From: Rhizobium sp. LC145
Lineage (GTDB): Bacteria > Pseudomonadota > Alphaproteobacteria > Rhizobiales > Rhizobiaceae
Length of the DNA: 49,366 bases
Assembly: GCF_001005825.1 (NCBI RefSeq)
Contig: NZ_LBHV01000018.1
Coordinates: 1 to 49,366, forward strand
Direction of reading: 5' to 3'
In this document: positions 23,438 to 31,617 of the stretch, in pieces
Layout: each line of letters opens with the position of its first letter
Numbering within the stretch: position 1 is the stretch's first letter
Translations under genes and position numbers: made by a program
The notes under the pieces: model-generated
The model's input: only the letters and a program-made list of their open reading frames with translations
Told to the model about the DNA's origin: nothing
Database searches by the model: none

Positions 23438-23463
23438 TTCGACCACCCGGCCGGGTGGTCGAA
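23438..23463 (-). other. Perfect 26-bp palindrome downstream of the major capsid gene
   Basis: 13-bp arms centred on CCGG between 23450 and 23451 (half-site TTCGACCACCCGG). It lies in the 59-bp gap between the capsid gene stop and the FI-position gene. No T tract in the leftward direction. As RNA it would protect or trim the 3' end of capsid mRNA; as DNA it could be a binding site. Confidence 0.75.
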
Positions 23464-23479
23464 CAGCGGCCGGCAGGCT

Positions 23480-24508
23480 TTACTTCGCTCTCGCGCTCCG
23501 AAGCATTTCCGGGCGAGTGCAGATGAACAGCGGATAGCTGTAGAGTTCGACGCGGTCCCATTCGTCACGGCCGGACTTGTCTTCGAGCACGAGCCCGTAG
23601 AATTCCTGACCGCGCTTATTGAGATACGGCTTGAACTCGCTGGCAGGCGCCCAACCGACCTGGAAGGCGTTGCGCGCACCGATCGGGAAGAACCGGGCCT
23701 TTTCGCTACCAATGGCAATCGTGGTGCCATCGTCGGTGCCCTGATAGTTGATGAAGACGATGCCCTCGATCTCGATCGAGGAGTACCCTTCGATATTCTC
23801 GAGAGTTGGCGCCTTCTCGGTTCCGAGCTTCGTTTCCTTGATCTGCTTGTGATTGACGAGGAGATCGAAGAATTCGTCGCCGACAAGCGCACCGACCTTC
23901 GTGCCGGGCGTCCATGCACCCTTCGCAGCCTTCTGCATCGCACGCTTGATGTCGCGGCACTTTTTGCGGACGTCGGTCGTTTCCACATTGAGGGCGAAGT
24001 TGACTTCTTCAGGCTCGTCGATCCCCCAGAACTCGAACCAGTCCACCAGGACGGTGGCGCCGTCAGCATCGATGACCTTGCCCTGAACCGCGCCGAAGCG
24101 CATGTGCTCCCACGTAAGCTCCAGATCGTCTTTGATCTGTCCCGTCCGGCTGGTCACTTCATCGGCGACTTCCACCGTCTGCTCGTCGAAGGGAAGAGCG
24201 AGCACGCCGGCCAGCTCGATCGCATAGATAGTCGAACCCTTGGCGAGGCGAACCGCCTCCATGGTCCGGATCTTCGCGCCCTTCGGGATCAGCTCTTCGG
24301 GAGGAGCGCCGTTGGCCGACGTCGGGATCAAGGTCAGCACGCCGTTGGTATCGGCAATGCCAATCACACGCGAGCGCGAATAGATCGGCGAGAAAAGATT
24401 GAGCGTACCGAGCAGCTGGGGCTTGAATGCAACGCGCTCGATGATCTCTTCCTGAACCTCGACCGCGCCCCAGGCGTTCTGATTGAAAATGTCTGCTACA
24501 AGAGCCAT
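23480..24508 (-). CDS. Major capsid protein (lambda gpE family)
   Basis: 342 residues. The opening FNQNAWGAVEVQEEIIERVAFKPQLLGTLNLFSP and the block FPIGARNAFQVGWAPASEF (E-loop to C-terminus) are typical of lambda E-type capsids, as is GTLNLF and the C-terminal YPLFICTRPEMLR. It forms the icosahedral shell. It is the most strongly expected late product. Next to it are the decoration protein and the ClpP-type protease with scaffold. Confidence 0.93.
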   Translation of the reverse strand: MALVADIFNQNAWGAVEVQEEIIERVAFKPQLLGTLNLFSPIYSRSRVIGIADTNGVLTLIPTSANGAPPEELIPKGAKIRTMEAVRLAKGSTIYAIELAGVLALPFDEQTVEVADEVTSRTGQIKDDLELTWEHMRFGAVQGKVIDADGATVLVDWFEFWGIDEPEEVNFALNVETTDVRKKCRDIKRAMQKAAKGAWTPGTKVGALVGDEFFDLLVNHKQIKETKLGTEKAPTLENIEGYSSIEIEGIVFINYQGTDDGTTIAIGSEKARFFPIGARNAFQVGWAPASEFKPYLNKRGQEFYGLVLEDKSGRDEWDRVELYSYPLFICTRPEMLRSARAK

Positions 24509-24523
24509 GACTTTTGCCCCTCC

Positions 24524-24895
24524 TTAGCGGGCGACGATGCCCAACGCAGCCAGAGCGGCGAGCGCGGCAGTTTTCTGAAGGTCTGTGACAGCTGCACCCC
24601 ACACGAGAACATCCGCATGGATTTCCGTGTCGCGGGCAGTAACGGTGCGGCGGGCATCCGCCAAAGTCGCGTCGCACCCCTCGTAGAGGATCGCGACGGC
24701 GGTCTGGCTACCGTCTGCGCCGGCAGGATTGAACGGCACGTATTTCTTGCTGGCCGTCACCTGGGCAAGGACGGCGCCGGCGTCGAGCTTACCGCTCCCG
24801 CTGGCGATCACGGCCTGTTCTCGCGACCGATAGCCGTTGGCCTCGGAGACGATGTAGTGAGCGGTGGGCCGGAGCCCCTTCGAAAGTGTCACCAT
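24524..24895 (-). CDS. Head decoration protein (lambda gpD family)
   Basis: 123 residues. LSKGLRPTAHYIVSEANGYRSREQ, GKLDAGAVLAQVTASKKYVPFNPAGADGSQTAVAILY and the C-terminal helical AVTDLQKTAALAALAALGIV match the lambda D / SHP family of trimeric capsid-stabilising proteins. It sits before the major capsid gene as in lambda. Confidence 0.9.
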   Translation of the reverse strand: MVTLSKGLRPTAHYIVSEANGYRSREQAVIASGSGKLDAGAVLAQVTASKKYVPFNPAGADGSQTAVAILYEGCDATLADARRTVTARDTEIHADVLVWGAAVTDLQKTAALAALAALGIVAR

Positions 24896-24910
24896 TGGAA
24901 TGGTCTCCTG

Positions 24911-25288
24911 TTAGCGGCGCTTGTTCGCGCGTTCGACGGAAGCAGACAGGACCGCGCGATCACCCCTTGTGGAGCTTGCGAGGTCCGGCTTGTTGAGGCC
25001 CTGCGCATTCATTCTGCGAGGACGGTAGTCTCCGGGGTTGTCTTCTTCGACGGCAGCTTTCGGCGAAACGGAAAGCGTTGCCTTCGCCTGCTCGACAGTG
25101 TTGCCAAGAGTGAAGAGATGCTCCGCCAGCGCCTCGCGTCCCTTCGATTCTTCAAGGCCCATGATGGCCTCACGGCGCTCCCGATCGGCTTTCAAAGCCG
25201 CCTCGATCCCGCCGCCTGCCTTTTCGAGATCTGCCTTCAGCTTGGCATTTTCGGCGGCAAGCTGCTCCGCACGTTCCTTATCCGTCAT
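24911..25288 (-). CDS. Nested scaffold protein (Nu3-like) from internal start
   Basis: 125 residues in the same frame as the protease, starting at the ATG at 25288 (MTDKERAEQLAAENAKLK). GAGGAG lies 6-7 bp ahead of this internal ATG, a strong ribosome-binding site with no purpose otherwise. In lambda the C gene contains the nested Nu3 start in the same way. The product would be a free scaffold for prohead assembly. Confidence 0.75.
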   Translation of the reverse strand: MTDKERAEQLAAENAKLKADLEKAGGGIEAALKADRERREAIMGLEESKGREALAEHLFTLGNTVEQAKATLSVSPKAAVEEDNPGDYRPRRMNAQGLNKPDLASSTRGDRAVLSASVERANKRR

Positions 25289-25954
25289 GGAGGTCTCCTC
25301 AGTTGGACGGGGTTGCGCGGCAGATGCCGCCATGGTCGCCGGGAGCGACCAATTCTTCTTCTTCGCCATGGCCGTCAGGTGCTTTGGCGCGTGAGCGAAA
25401 AGCCGGTAGTCAAATGCGGCGACCGGCTTTGCTTTCTGTTCGGTAGTCTCGTCAGCGAAGCCCTCATTCACCGCCTCTTCAGGAGTGAGCCAGCGCTCGG
25501 CCTTCATGATCTCACGGCACTCTTCCGGAGATTTTCCGGACTTGGCCGCGTAGACGCGAGAATAGGCCGTCGCCAGTGCTTCAAGCGCCTCGACAGTCTT
25601 GCCGTGAGCCGCAGAGTTGCCGAACGTGTAGCCGGCAGGGTCGTGGATCATCATCACCGCACCCGCCGACATGGTGACGGTCGCCCCCGCCATAGCGATC
25701 AAGGATGCGGCAGAAGCGGCGATCCCCTCGACCACGACGTTCGTCTCGCCGCCGCGAGCGGTCAACAGAGCGTGGATGGCCGCACCCTCTGAGGCTACGC
25801 CACCCCCGGAATTGATGTGCACATCGAGAGTGGAATCATCGTCGATCCCAGCCAGGGCAAGCACCACGTCCTGCGACGTGAAGCCATCTTCAAAATAATA
25901 GTCGCCGACATAGCCGGTCAGCCGGAGCTTCCCGTCTTCAATAATTGCAGCCAT
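24911..25954 (-). CDS. Head maturation protease, ClpP-like, fused to scaffold (lambda C/Nu3 type)
   Basis: 347 residues. The N-terminal 180 residues form a ClpP/S49-type protease: VHINSGGGVASEG oxyanion region near 45-57, catalytic Ser81 in IAASAASLIAMAG, His104 in MIHDPAG and a later Asp in EGFADE. The C-terminal part (from about residue 223) is charged and coiled-coil-prone (MTDKERAEQLAAENAKLK) and acts as internal scaffold in the lambda model. The same region can be made alone from an internal start. It processes the portal-containing prohead and digests the scaffold. Confidence 0.9.
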   Translation of the reverse strand: MAAIIEDGKLRLTGYVGDYYFEDGFTSQDVVLALAGIDDDSTLDVHINSGGGVASEGAAIHALLTARGGETNVVVEGIAASAASLIAMAGATVTMSAGAVMMIHDPAGYTFGNSAAHGKTVEALEALATAYSRVYAAKSGKSPEECREIMKAERWLTPEEAVNEGFADETTEQKAKPVAAFDYRLFAHAPKHLTAMAKKKNWSLPATMAASAAQPRPTEETSMTDKERAEQLAAENAKLKADLEKAGGGIEAALKADRERREAIMGLEESKGREALAEHLFTLGNTVEQAKATLSVSPKAAVEEDNPGDYRPRRMNAQGLNKPDLASSTRGDRAVLSASVERANKRR

Positions 25955-25966
25955 GTTCTTGGATCC

Positions 25967-26224
25967 TCAGTAGGGGCGCATACGCCCGCTCATTGCGTAG
26001 CGTGTCCGCTTCGGCGTTTCGCCGCGGGAGATCTGGCACTCGCGAATAGCTTCGTTGAGCGCCTTAGTGACATCGGCCAGGCTGGCGTTCGCGTACCGCG
26101 CCATGTCCTCGCCGAACCTTGCTTCGGTGACCATCTCGCCCATAAGCAGGGCTTCCTCGACGCGACGGAGCTTCGCGGCACGCGCGCACCAGTCGATGGC
26201 GATGGGGTCGATCTCGTCAGGCAT
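25967..26224 (-). CDS. Head-tail joining protein (lambda gpW family)
   Basis: 85 residues. The C-terminal YANASLADVTKALNEAIRECQISRG and the helical N-terminus match gpW-type joining proteins. It overlaps the portal stop by one base (TAATG). In lambda W comes before the portal gene; here it follows it, a small rearrangement of the lambda order. Confidence 0.78.
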   Translation of the reverse strand: MPDEIDPIAIDWCARAAKLRRVEEALLMGEMVTEARFGEDMARYANASLADVTKALNEAIRECQISRGETPKRTRYAMSGRMRPY

Positions 26225-27891
26225 TATGATCCGGCCTCCTTTGCAGGTTGTCTGTTGCCTTCCATGGCAGCACCTTGGGGCCCGGCTCCGCCTTGCGAGC
26301 GGCCGAACGGATGAGGCACGCCGGCAGCCTCGAACTGCTTTTTCTCTCGCCCGAGCTGCACGATTTGCTCTTGCCCGTTCTTGCCGCGCTTGGCGCAGAT
26401 GTCGGAGAAGGATGAAACGCCAATCTCCATCTCGATCTTGTCAGCCATGACCGCCTTATAGTTGTCGGCTGATGGCGCGCCGGGGCCATGCCACTCCGCT
26501 TGGAACACGCTTTCCCGATGTCGGCGGAACGCGACTGCACCTCCCTTGAGGTGGATTTTGCCAGTCTCGATCATTTCCTCGAGCCAGCGTTCATAGATCG
26601 CCTGCAGGAAAGGAATGACGATCCGGGTTCGGCGGCGCATGACGATCGGCCAGATCGTTGCAACCGACATCAACACCGACGAATAGGTGGCGTTGGAATG
26701 ATCCATGGAGAGCGATTCAAAGGTGATGCCGAGGCATCGGGCGATCTCGCGCAATAGGTTCTGGAAGAAGGCCACATAGTCGCTGCTCGGCGTCGACGTC
26801 GTATGGAGCTGGAACTCTTCGCCCGGCCCCAAGTGGTTGATGCGAGCCGGGTCAGACATGGAAATGCCCTTTTCCTTCAACGCACCGAGACGCATGTCCC
26901 ATACTTCCAGAAGGTCCTGCTGAAGCCCCCCAATGAACTCGTCCCAAGTCCCGTTGCTTTCGTCGAAGCCATCGGGCCGCTCGATATCGTTCAACGTCTG
27001 CAGAGCCTGGAAGGCCTGGTCGCTTTGCTCCGGACTTTTGATCGTCGCCGCGAAAACCGTCTGCAGCAATGTCTTTGCGAGCGTCGCGTCCGCCAGCTGG
27101 TCGGATTGTGCGAGGACCTTTAGAGCGGGCGCTACTTCCGAGATGCCACGCGGGCTATTCAGGTTTGCGCCACGATCCATGACGTGGATGACGTCTGCCG
27201 CGTCGATGTCACGATCACGCTCTACGCCACTCTCGCGGACACGAAACTTGTATGCCACCGGCCGGTTGTTGGCGTCGTGGTATATGCCTTGCTCAAGCCC
27301 CTCAGTCTCACGGGTCACCCTCGGGCACCGATGGGACGCGATCAGGGAAACCTTGGTGCCGGTCTCGACGCCATAGCGTCGGCGCTCTGCAGGCTCCATG
27401 TAGTCCAGAATGCCGAAGGCCTCGCCAGACGCCAAGTAACTGCGCAGAGCCGCATCAGCCATCTCGGCGATGGTCGACTTACCAGCGAGGTCGCATTCCT
27501 TCGGGTTCCATGCATAGCGTCGCCATTCTTCCTCGACCTGGCGGCACCAATCGGCGGTTTCTTCCTCGGTATAGCCAAGCCTTTTCAGCTTGGCGCGGCA
27601 ATTCAGCTTCAGCTCCTCGCCGATCGTGTCGCATAGGATCTGGGTAACAGCGCCGGCGATCCAGCCACTGTTGTGCATGAAATCCACTGCCAGAGCGGCC
27701 GCGCGCTCCGCAGCTTCGCGAACGTCGTGGCGGGCATCGCGGGGGATTGCCTTGCGCATACTGAGAACGCCAGACCGATCACCCCGCAGATAACGCGCCA
27801 CGTGGCGGCGAGATGGCGCCGCCTGGGCTGACCCAGGCGACACCTTTTCCGATTTCGCTTTTACGCGGATGCGCGGCTTTTCTTGGATCAC
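26224..27891 (-). CDS. Portal protein, lambda gpB family
   Basis: 555 residues from the GTG at 27891 (GTGA overlap with the terminase stop); another GTG at 27906 is possible. Conserved blocks: HNSGWIAGAVTQILCDTIGEELKLNCRAK, EEWRRYAWNPKECDLAGKSTIAEMADAALRSYLASGEAFGIL and HRCPRVTRETEGLEQGIYHDANNRPVAYKF, as in lambda B-type portals. The dodecameric portal occupies one capsid vertex, admits DNA and joins the tail. Confidence 0.93.
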   Translation of the reverse strand: MIQEKPRIRVKAKSEKVSPGSAQAAPSRRHVARYLRGDRSGVLSMRKAIPRDARHDVREAAERAAALAVDFMHNSGWIAGAVTQILCDTIGEELKLNCRAKLKRLGYTEEETADWCRQVEEEWRRYAWNPKECDLAGKSTIAEMADAALRSYLASGEAFGILDYMEPAERRRYGVETGTKVSLIASHRCPRVTRETEGLEQGIYHDANNRPVAYKFRVRESGVERDRDIDAADVIHVMDRGANLNSPRGISEVAPALKVLAQSDQLADATLAKTLLQTVFAATIKSPEQSDQAFQALQTLNDIERPDGFDESNGTWDEFIGGLQQDLLEVWDMRLGALKEKGISMSDPARINHLGPGEEFQLHTTSTPSSDYVAFFQNLLREIARCLGITFESLSMDHSNATYSSVLMSVATIWPIVMRRRTRIVIPFLQAIYERWLEEMIETGKIHLKGGAVAFRRHRESVFQAEWHGPGAPSADNYKAVMADKIEMEIGVSSFSDICAKRGKNGQEQIVQLGREKKQFEAAGVPHPFGRSQGGAGPQGAAMEGNRQPAKEAGS

Positions 27892-30014
27892 GAGTATGAC
27901 TTCCACTGTCTGCGCGGCGGCCGAGGTCTGGCATGCGCCGTCGAGGTTGGCGTGGGTTCGGGCTTCTGTTTGACAAACGGGTTCTGCTCGGCCGCCTCGA
28001 ACAGATCCTGCGGCTCCTCGTGCTCACCGTGCAGCTCGCGAACTAGATCCGCCCAGCGATCGAGCGTTAGGCGTCGCTTGTTCTGCAGGTGCCACCCGAG
28101 GGCGAAGGCGTAGACGGTGGCATCGAACCAGTCGTTCATCCGGCCGACTATCTTCTTCCACTGGCGGCCGGCTTTCGGCTTGATCAGCCGGCGGGCTCGT
28201 CGGCTGACACTGGAACGGGCTTCTTCCTCGGCATCGACGAGACGCTCTGCCGTAAGCTCCTTTGCGAAGTCTGCGTCGCAGAGATCCGACCCGAAGTGGA
28301 TCGTGTTACGAGGCCAATGCCCGTTTTCGGAGCGGCCCTGCACCAGGTTTGCAAGAGCGGCCGTCACCGCTGTTTTCACATCGAAGAGGCCGACTGGATA
28401 AAGCAGCACTTTCGCCACGACGCGCTTACGCTGATCTTTGATGTCCTTCTTGACCGGCGTTCCCAGCCAAGGAAGTCCGATCGGCTCGCGGCCGTCGAGC
28501 GCATAAACGTTCGGGCGGCCGGCGCAGAAGCGATAGACACGGTCAGTAGCCCAGCCGGAGTCGACACCGTTGAGATCGATGCCTTTTTCGCGTGTTCCGT
28601 TCTCGATCGGGTATGTCCGCGCCTGAGCGTCTGATAACTTGATCCAAGGTTCGTCGGATTGGTCCGGGGCCCCTTCGAAGATCTCGCGGTCGATCAGCTG
28701 GAACTGCTCGCGCGCGCCGATGGCATAAGCAACCCATTTGATCCCGTAGCCCTGAACGTCTGCGGCCGAAACGACAAGCGCCGCCCAGGACGGTATGACG
28801 CGCGACGGCTGAAGTTCGGCCTTTGCGGCCTCGACGATCTTTTCCCATTCGACGGTGACGCCACCCGGATCGTAAGGCTCCGCCAGATCCTGCTGGCAGA
28901 AGGTCCGCATTTTCGTCGTGTCGCCCTCGGCGTCCAGCCATCGCTTCCAGATTTCCGACCACTTCTCACGAGGCGCATAGGCGGCCCACAAATGATAGCT
29001 CGGCTGCCAATCCCTGCACCTGCCTTCACATGGCGGGCATGCCCACGCCTCAATCTCGGCTGATGGAATTGCCATCGGAACCGGATCACCGTGCTCCGGA
29101 ACGCGTCGGGCAATCCAGTGCCCACGTTCCATCATTTCGCGCTTGTGACCGTCGAGGATTACCTCGTCGCATTTCAGGCAGCGCATGTGCACCGGCAGAT
29201 CCAGTTCAGGATCTGGGCCGCGCATCATGTCGAAACTAAGTGCCTGATAAGTGTCGCAGTGCGGACAAGGCAGGTAAAAAAATCGCTGGTCTCCAGCTTC
29301 GAAATCTTCGCTGATGGTGCACTCGCCGGCAACGCCAGGTGTGGAGCCCTGCCATTCCTTGGCGAGATCGCCGTACATCTTCTGTCGGGCACGTGCCTGG
29401 TCGCGCGGACTGCCGCGACCGTCGACATCCTTCGGGTAGCCGGTCGTCTCGTCCATGGCGAGATACTTGATCGACACCATCTGCAAACCCTTGGAAGAGC
29501 CTGCATTGACGATCTGGCAGAAGCCGCCGGCGTATCGCTTGAATGAAGTGGTGCTACCTTGTTCGTCGCGGCTGCTGACTGGCATTACCTTGTGAGCGAT
29601 CCGCTTCGAAGCCTCGATCGTCGGCTGAAGCTTCACGCGGTTGAACTTCGTGGCCTCCTCGATCGAGGGCAAAACAATCATCATCGAGCCCGGCGCCTGG
29701 TCAACGATGAAACAAAACCAGTTCTCGATCGCGGTTGACTTACCAAGCTGAGCTGCCCATCGCGCTGTCACCCGCCGCGCCGGGTGGTCAGGGTGCAGAC
29801 AATCCTGCGGCTCGCGCAGGTACGGCACTCGGTCTGTACGGAAGTCACCGGGCCAAGGCGAGCCCGACTCCGGCGAAACCTTGCGATACCGATCGGCGTG
29901 CTCACTGATCGTCAGGTCTTCTGTCGGCCGGCTGGCGGCCTCCATACCTCGATAGATCGCGACGGCACCGTTTGGCAGGTGCGGAAAGCGAGTCCTGATA
30001 TCATGGATCGTCAT
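27888..30014 (-). CDS. Terminase large subunit, lambda gpA (GpA) family
   Basis: 708 residues. ATPase part: ARWAAQLGKSTAIENW with the GKS of a lambda-type Walker A variant and KYLAMDETTGYP as Walker B. A zinc-type cluster CPHCDTYQAL / MRCLKCDE follows. The C-terminal nuclease region contains LVVSAADVQGYGIKWVAYAIG with the catalytic Asp. Lambda-type large subunits cut cos sites to make cohesive ends and pump DNA. 4-bp overlaps with TerS (before) and the portal (after). This predicts a cos site near the TerS gene. Confidence 0.94.
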   Translation of the reverse strand: MTIHDIRTRFPHLPNGAVAIYRGMEAASRPTEDLTISEHADRYRKVSPESGSPWPGDFRTDRVPYLREPQDCLHPDHPARRVTARWAAQLGKSTAIENWFCFIVDQAPGSMMIVLPSIEEATKFNRVKLQPTIEASKRIAHKVMPVSSRDEQGSTTSFKRYAGGFCQIVNAGSSKGLQMVSIKYLAMDETTGYPKDVDGRGSPRDQARARQKMYGDLAKEWQGSTPGVAGECTISEDFEAGDQRFFYLPCPHCDTYQALSFDMMRGPDPELDLPVHMRCLKCDEVILDGHKREMMERGHWIARRVPEHGDPVPMAIPSAEIEAWACPPCEGRCRDWQPSYHLWAAYAPREKWSEIWKRWLDAEGDTTKMRTFCQQDLAEPYDPGGVTVEWEKIVEAAKAELQPSRVIPSWAALVVSAADVQGYGIKWVAYAIGAREQFQLIDREIFEGAPDQSDEPWIKLSDAQARTYPIENGTREKGIDLNGVDSGWATDRVYRFCAGRPNVYALDGREPIGLPWLGTPVKKDIKDQRKRVVAKVLLYPVGLFDVKTAVTAALANLVQGRSENGHWPRNTIHFGSDLCDADFAKELTAERLVDAEEEARSSVSRRARRLIKPKAGRQWKKIVGRMNDWFDATVYAFALGWHLQNKRRLTLDRWADLVRELHGEHEEPQDLFEAAEQNPFVKQKPEPTPTSTAHARPRPPRRQWKSYS

Positions 30015-30634
30015 TGCAGTGACTGCGTCTGTTCCGAGAAAGCCATGTCGTCGTCACCGGCATCATCGCGGCGCCGCATGGCGTCCAGCTTTTCGAGGAC
30101 TTGACGGTTGAAGACTGCGAGGCCGGTCTTTGCGAAATTCTTGAGGGCCAGGCGAACTACCCGCTCCTCCCAGCCGTACTTGAGCGACAGCGTGCTTGCC
30201 TCGGTGTCGATGGCACGTTCGAAGGCGCTTTGCATCATGGCAACAGCGTCGCGGCCGGCCTGATCTACCTCGGCGTAAGGCGTCAGCTCCTTACGGCGTT
30301 CCGCGAGATCCATCTCGCGTAGTTCTGCGTCAGCCTGGGCCTTACGCGCCGCGCCGTCAGATTGAGTGCGCGTCGGCAGCACGCCATGCGTAGCACCGAG
30401 GTGAGGGACGGAAATGGCAACAGCTGGGATAGGCAGCGGACGAACTCGAACGTTCTCCGATCGGTGAGCAACCAACGCGCCAAACTCGACAAGGCTCGAT
30501 CGACCGTCCGGCTTGAGAGGCAGCGCCTCAGAGTGCTGTTTCAGGTAGCGGGATAGCGAGGAACGGTCGATGCGGTCTCCCGCCTCGGTCAACCGCGCCG
30601 CCGCATCCGTTATCGAGATCCATTGCTCATCCAT
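30011..30634 (-). CDS. Terminase small subunit (lambda Nu1-like)
   Basis: 207 residues. N-terminal winged helix (WISITDAAARLTEAGDRIDRSSLSRYLKQHSEALPLKPDGRSSLVEFGALVAHRSENVRV) with the MerR/Nu1-like turn, a middle linker and a C-terminal helix domain for terminase large subunit contact. It binds cosB-type sites and brings the large subunit to cos. Starts at 30634, after which the frame upstream has no normal content. It overlaps TerL by 4 bp. Confidence 0.85.
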   Translation of the reverse strand: MDEQWISITDAAARLTEAGDRIDRSSLSRYLKQHSEALPLKPDGRSSLVEFGALVAHRSENVRVRPLPIPAVAISVPHLGATHGVLPTRTQSDGAARKAQADAELREMDLAERRKELTPYAEVDQAGRDAVAMMQSAFERAIDTEASTLSLKYGWEERVVRLALKNFAKTGLAVFNRQVLEKLDAMRRRDDAGDDDMAFSEQTQSLQ

Positions 30635-30819
30635 CGTGCGCCGTCCCGTGCAACACGTGCATTTGCACGTGTATTCGTGTACCGCTTGCGAAGTATCGCA
30701 CTGGCAAAATCCCGCAGTCGCGCGCTTCCGTATGCTGGTTTTTCCCCGAAACGGTCCCTGAATGGGGGGGGGGTGGGCGTCAGGGGACTGCCCCACGACA
30801 GGCCGCCCACCGGGGAGGG
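30635..30819 (-). other. Intergenic region before TerS: probable cos region
   Basis: 185 bp without a gene. In lambda-type phages the cos site lies just before the small terminase gene, which is where this is. It holds a perfect 9-bp palindrome (30653-30672), a G10 run (30764-30773) and two copies of a TCCCCTGAC-type element on the leftward strand. I cannot locate the cut ends from sequence. Confidence 0.5.
30653..30672. promoter_or_regulatory. Palindrome ACACGTGCA-tt-TGCACGTGT
   Basis: Two perfect 9-bp arms with a 2-bp spacer, 19 bp upstream of the terminase small subunit start. Candidate binding site of the small terminase subunit or of a repressor. Confidence 0.6.
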
Positions 30820-31392
30820 TCAGGGGAGCAAGTCGCCAAGGGCCTTGTCGACCCTCTCCTGCAGGAGCGGTCCGGCGATCCGGTCGAAAGCCGCCCTCGT
30901 GGCGCCGCTTGTCATCTCAACCGGAATGATCACGCCGGATCTGGCAAAGGTGATCTTCGTACCCGACCGGTTCACACGATAAAACGCGTGGCCGTCGAAC
31001 TTCGCGACGTCTTTGCGATCAGGGAAGCGACCGCCGCGCATGAAGGCACCGGGGTAGAGCGTCGTCTTGCCGAAGGGCCGAGCAACGACACCGGCTTCGG
31101 TCTCTTTCGCGTTCAGGTATTTCAGGCGGATATTCCCGCCCCGCGTTACCATCTCGTAAGACAAACGCCCCGGTCGCGCCCTTGTCGGATCACCAACCGC
31201 TTTCACGATCGTTTTTCGTGGCAAGCCGGTTTGTTTGGTGAGGTTGCGAACGACCTGTGTCTTTGCGCGGTTGCCGACCTGGTTGACGATACGCGGCAGA
31301 ACGTTTGGAAAGCGCTGATTGAGATCGAGAACCCGCCGCCCGTACTGCTGGAGAACCTTGTCGGCCCATGCGACGTGAACGATCCGCGCCAT
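30820..31392 (-). CDS. Minor tail protein Z-like (tail completion)
   Basis: 190 residues. YGRRVLDLNQRFPNVLPRIVNQVGNRAKTQVVRNLTKQTGLPRKTIVKA and the C-terminal GATRAAFDRIAGPLLQERVDKAL match prophage minor tail protein Z (gpZ) proteins. In lambda, Z is needed to position DNA at the head-tail joint and lies in the tail module; here it sits upstream of the terminase, outside the head genes. Start 31392 gives the family N-terminus. It is the first gene after the terminator at 31410-31442. Confidence 0.78.
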   Translation of the reverse strand: MARIVHVAWADKVLQQYGRRVLDLNQRFPNVLPRIVNQVGNRAKTQVVRNLTKQTGLPRKTIVKAVGDPTRARPGRLSYEMVTRGGNIRLKYLNAKETEAGVVARPFGKTTLYPGAFMRGGRFPDRKDVAKFDGHAFYRVNRSGTKITFARSGVIIPVEMTSGATRAAFDRIAGPLLQERVDKALGDLLP

Positions 31393-31409
31393 CACCAAAA
31401 GCCTCTGTG

Positions 31410-31442
31410 ACAGAAACGAGAAAGGCGACCCGAAGGTCGCCT
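31410..31442 (-). terminator. Intrinsic terminator directly after the NusG-like gene
   Basis: On the leftward strand: AGGCGACC-TTCG-GGTCGCCT, then TTCTCGTTTCT. It is an 8-bp perfect stem with a stable UUCG loop and a T-rich tail. It lies in the 225-bp gap between the NusG-type gene and the late genes. The rest of the gap shows no gene. Its place suggests control of late read-through. Confidence 0.8.
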
Positions 31443-31617
31443 GCGATTTGTGCGGACATGGCTCACGCTCTGACCTTGAATCGAAGTCTCTGGCGAGACC
31501 GTCAAGGCTGGGTTGCGGAGGCCTGTTCCCTTGACCTTGATGGAGGTCGGTTCTGCCAGCGTCCAGCACTGACATCGGAGGGTGGCGCATCCACAGTGGC
31601 CGTTGACCGAATGACTC

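Noticed and set aside
23849..25792. 647-residue plus-strand frame across capsid, decoration and protease genes
   Set aside because: Spans three well-supported genes on the other strand; coding pattern is a reflection.
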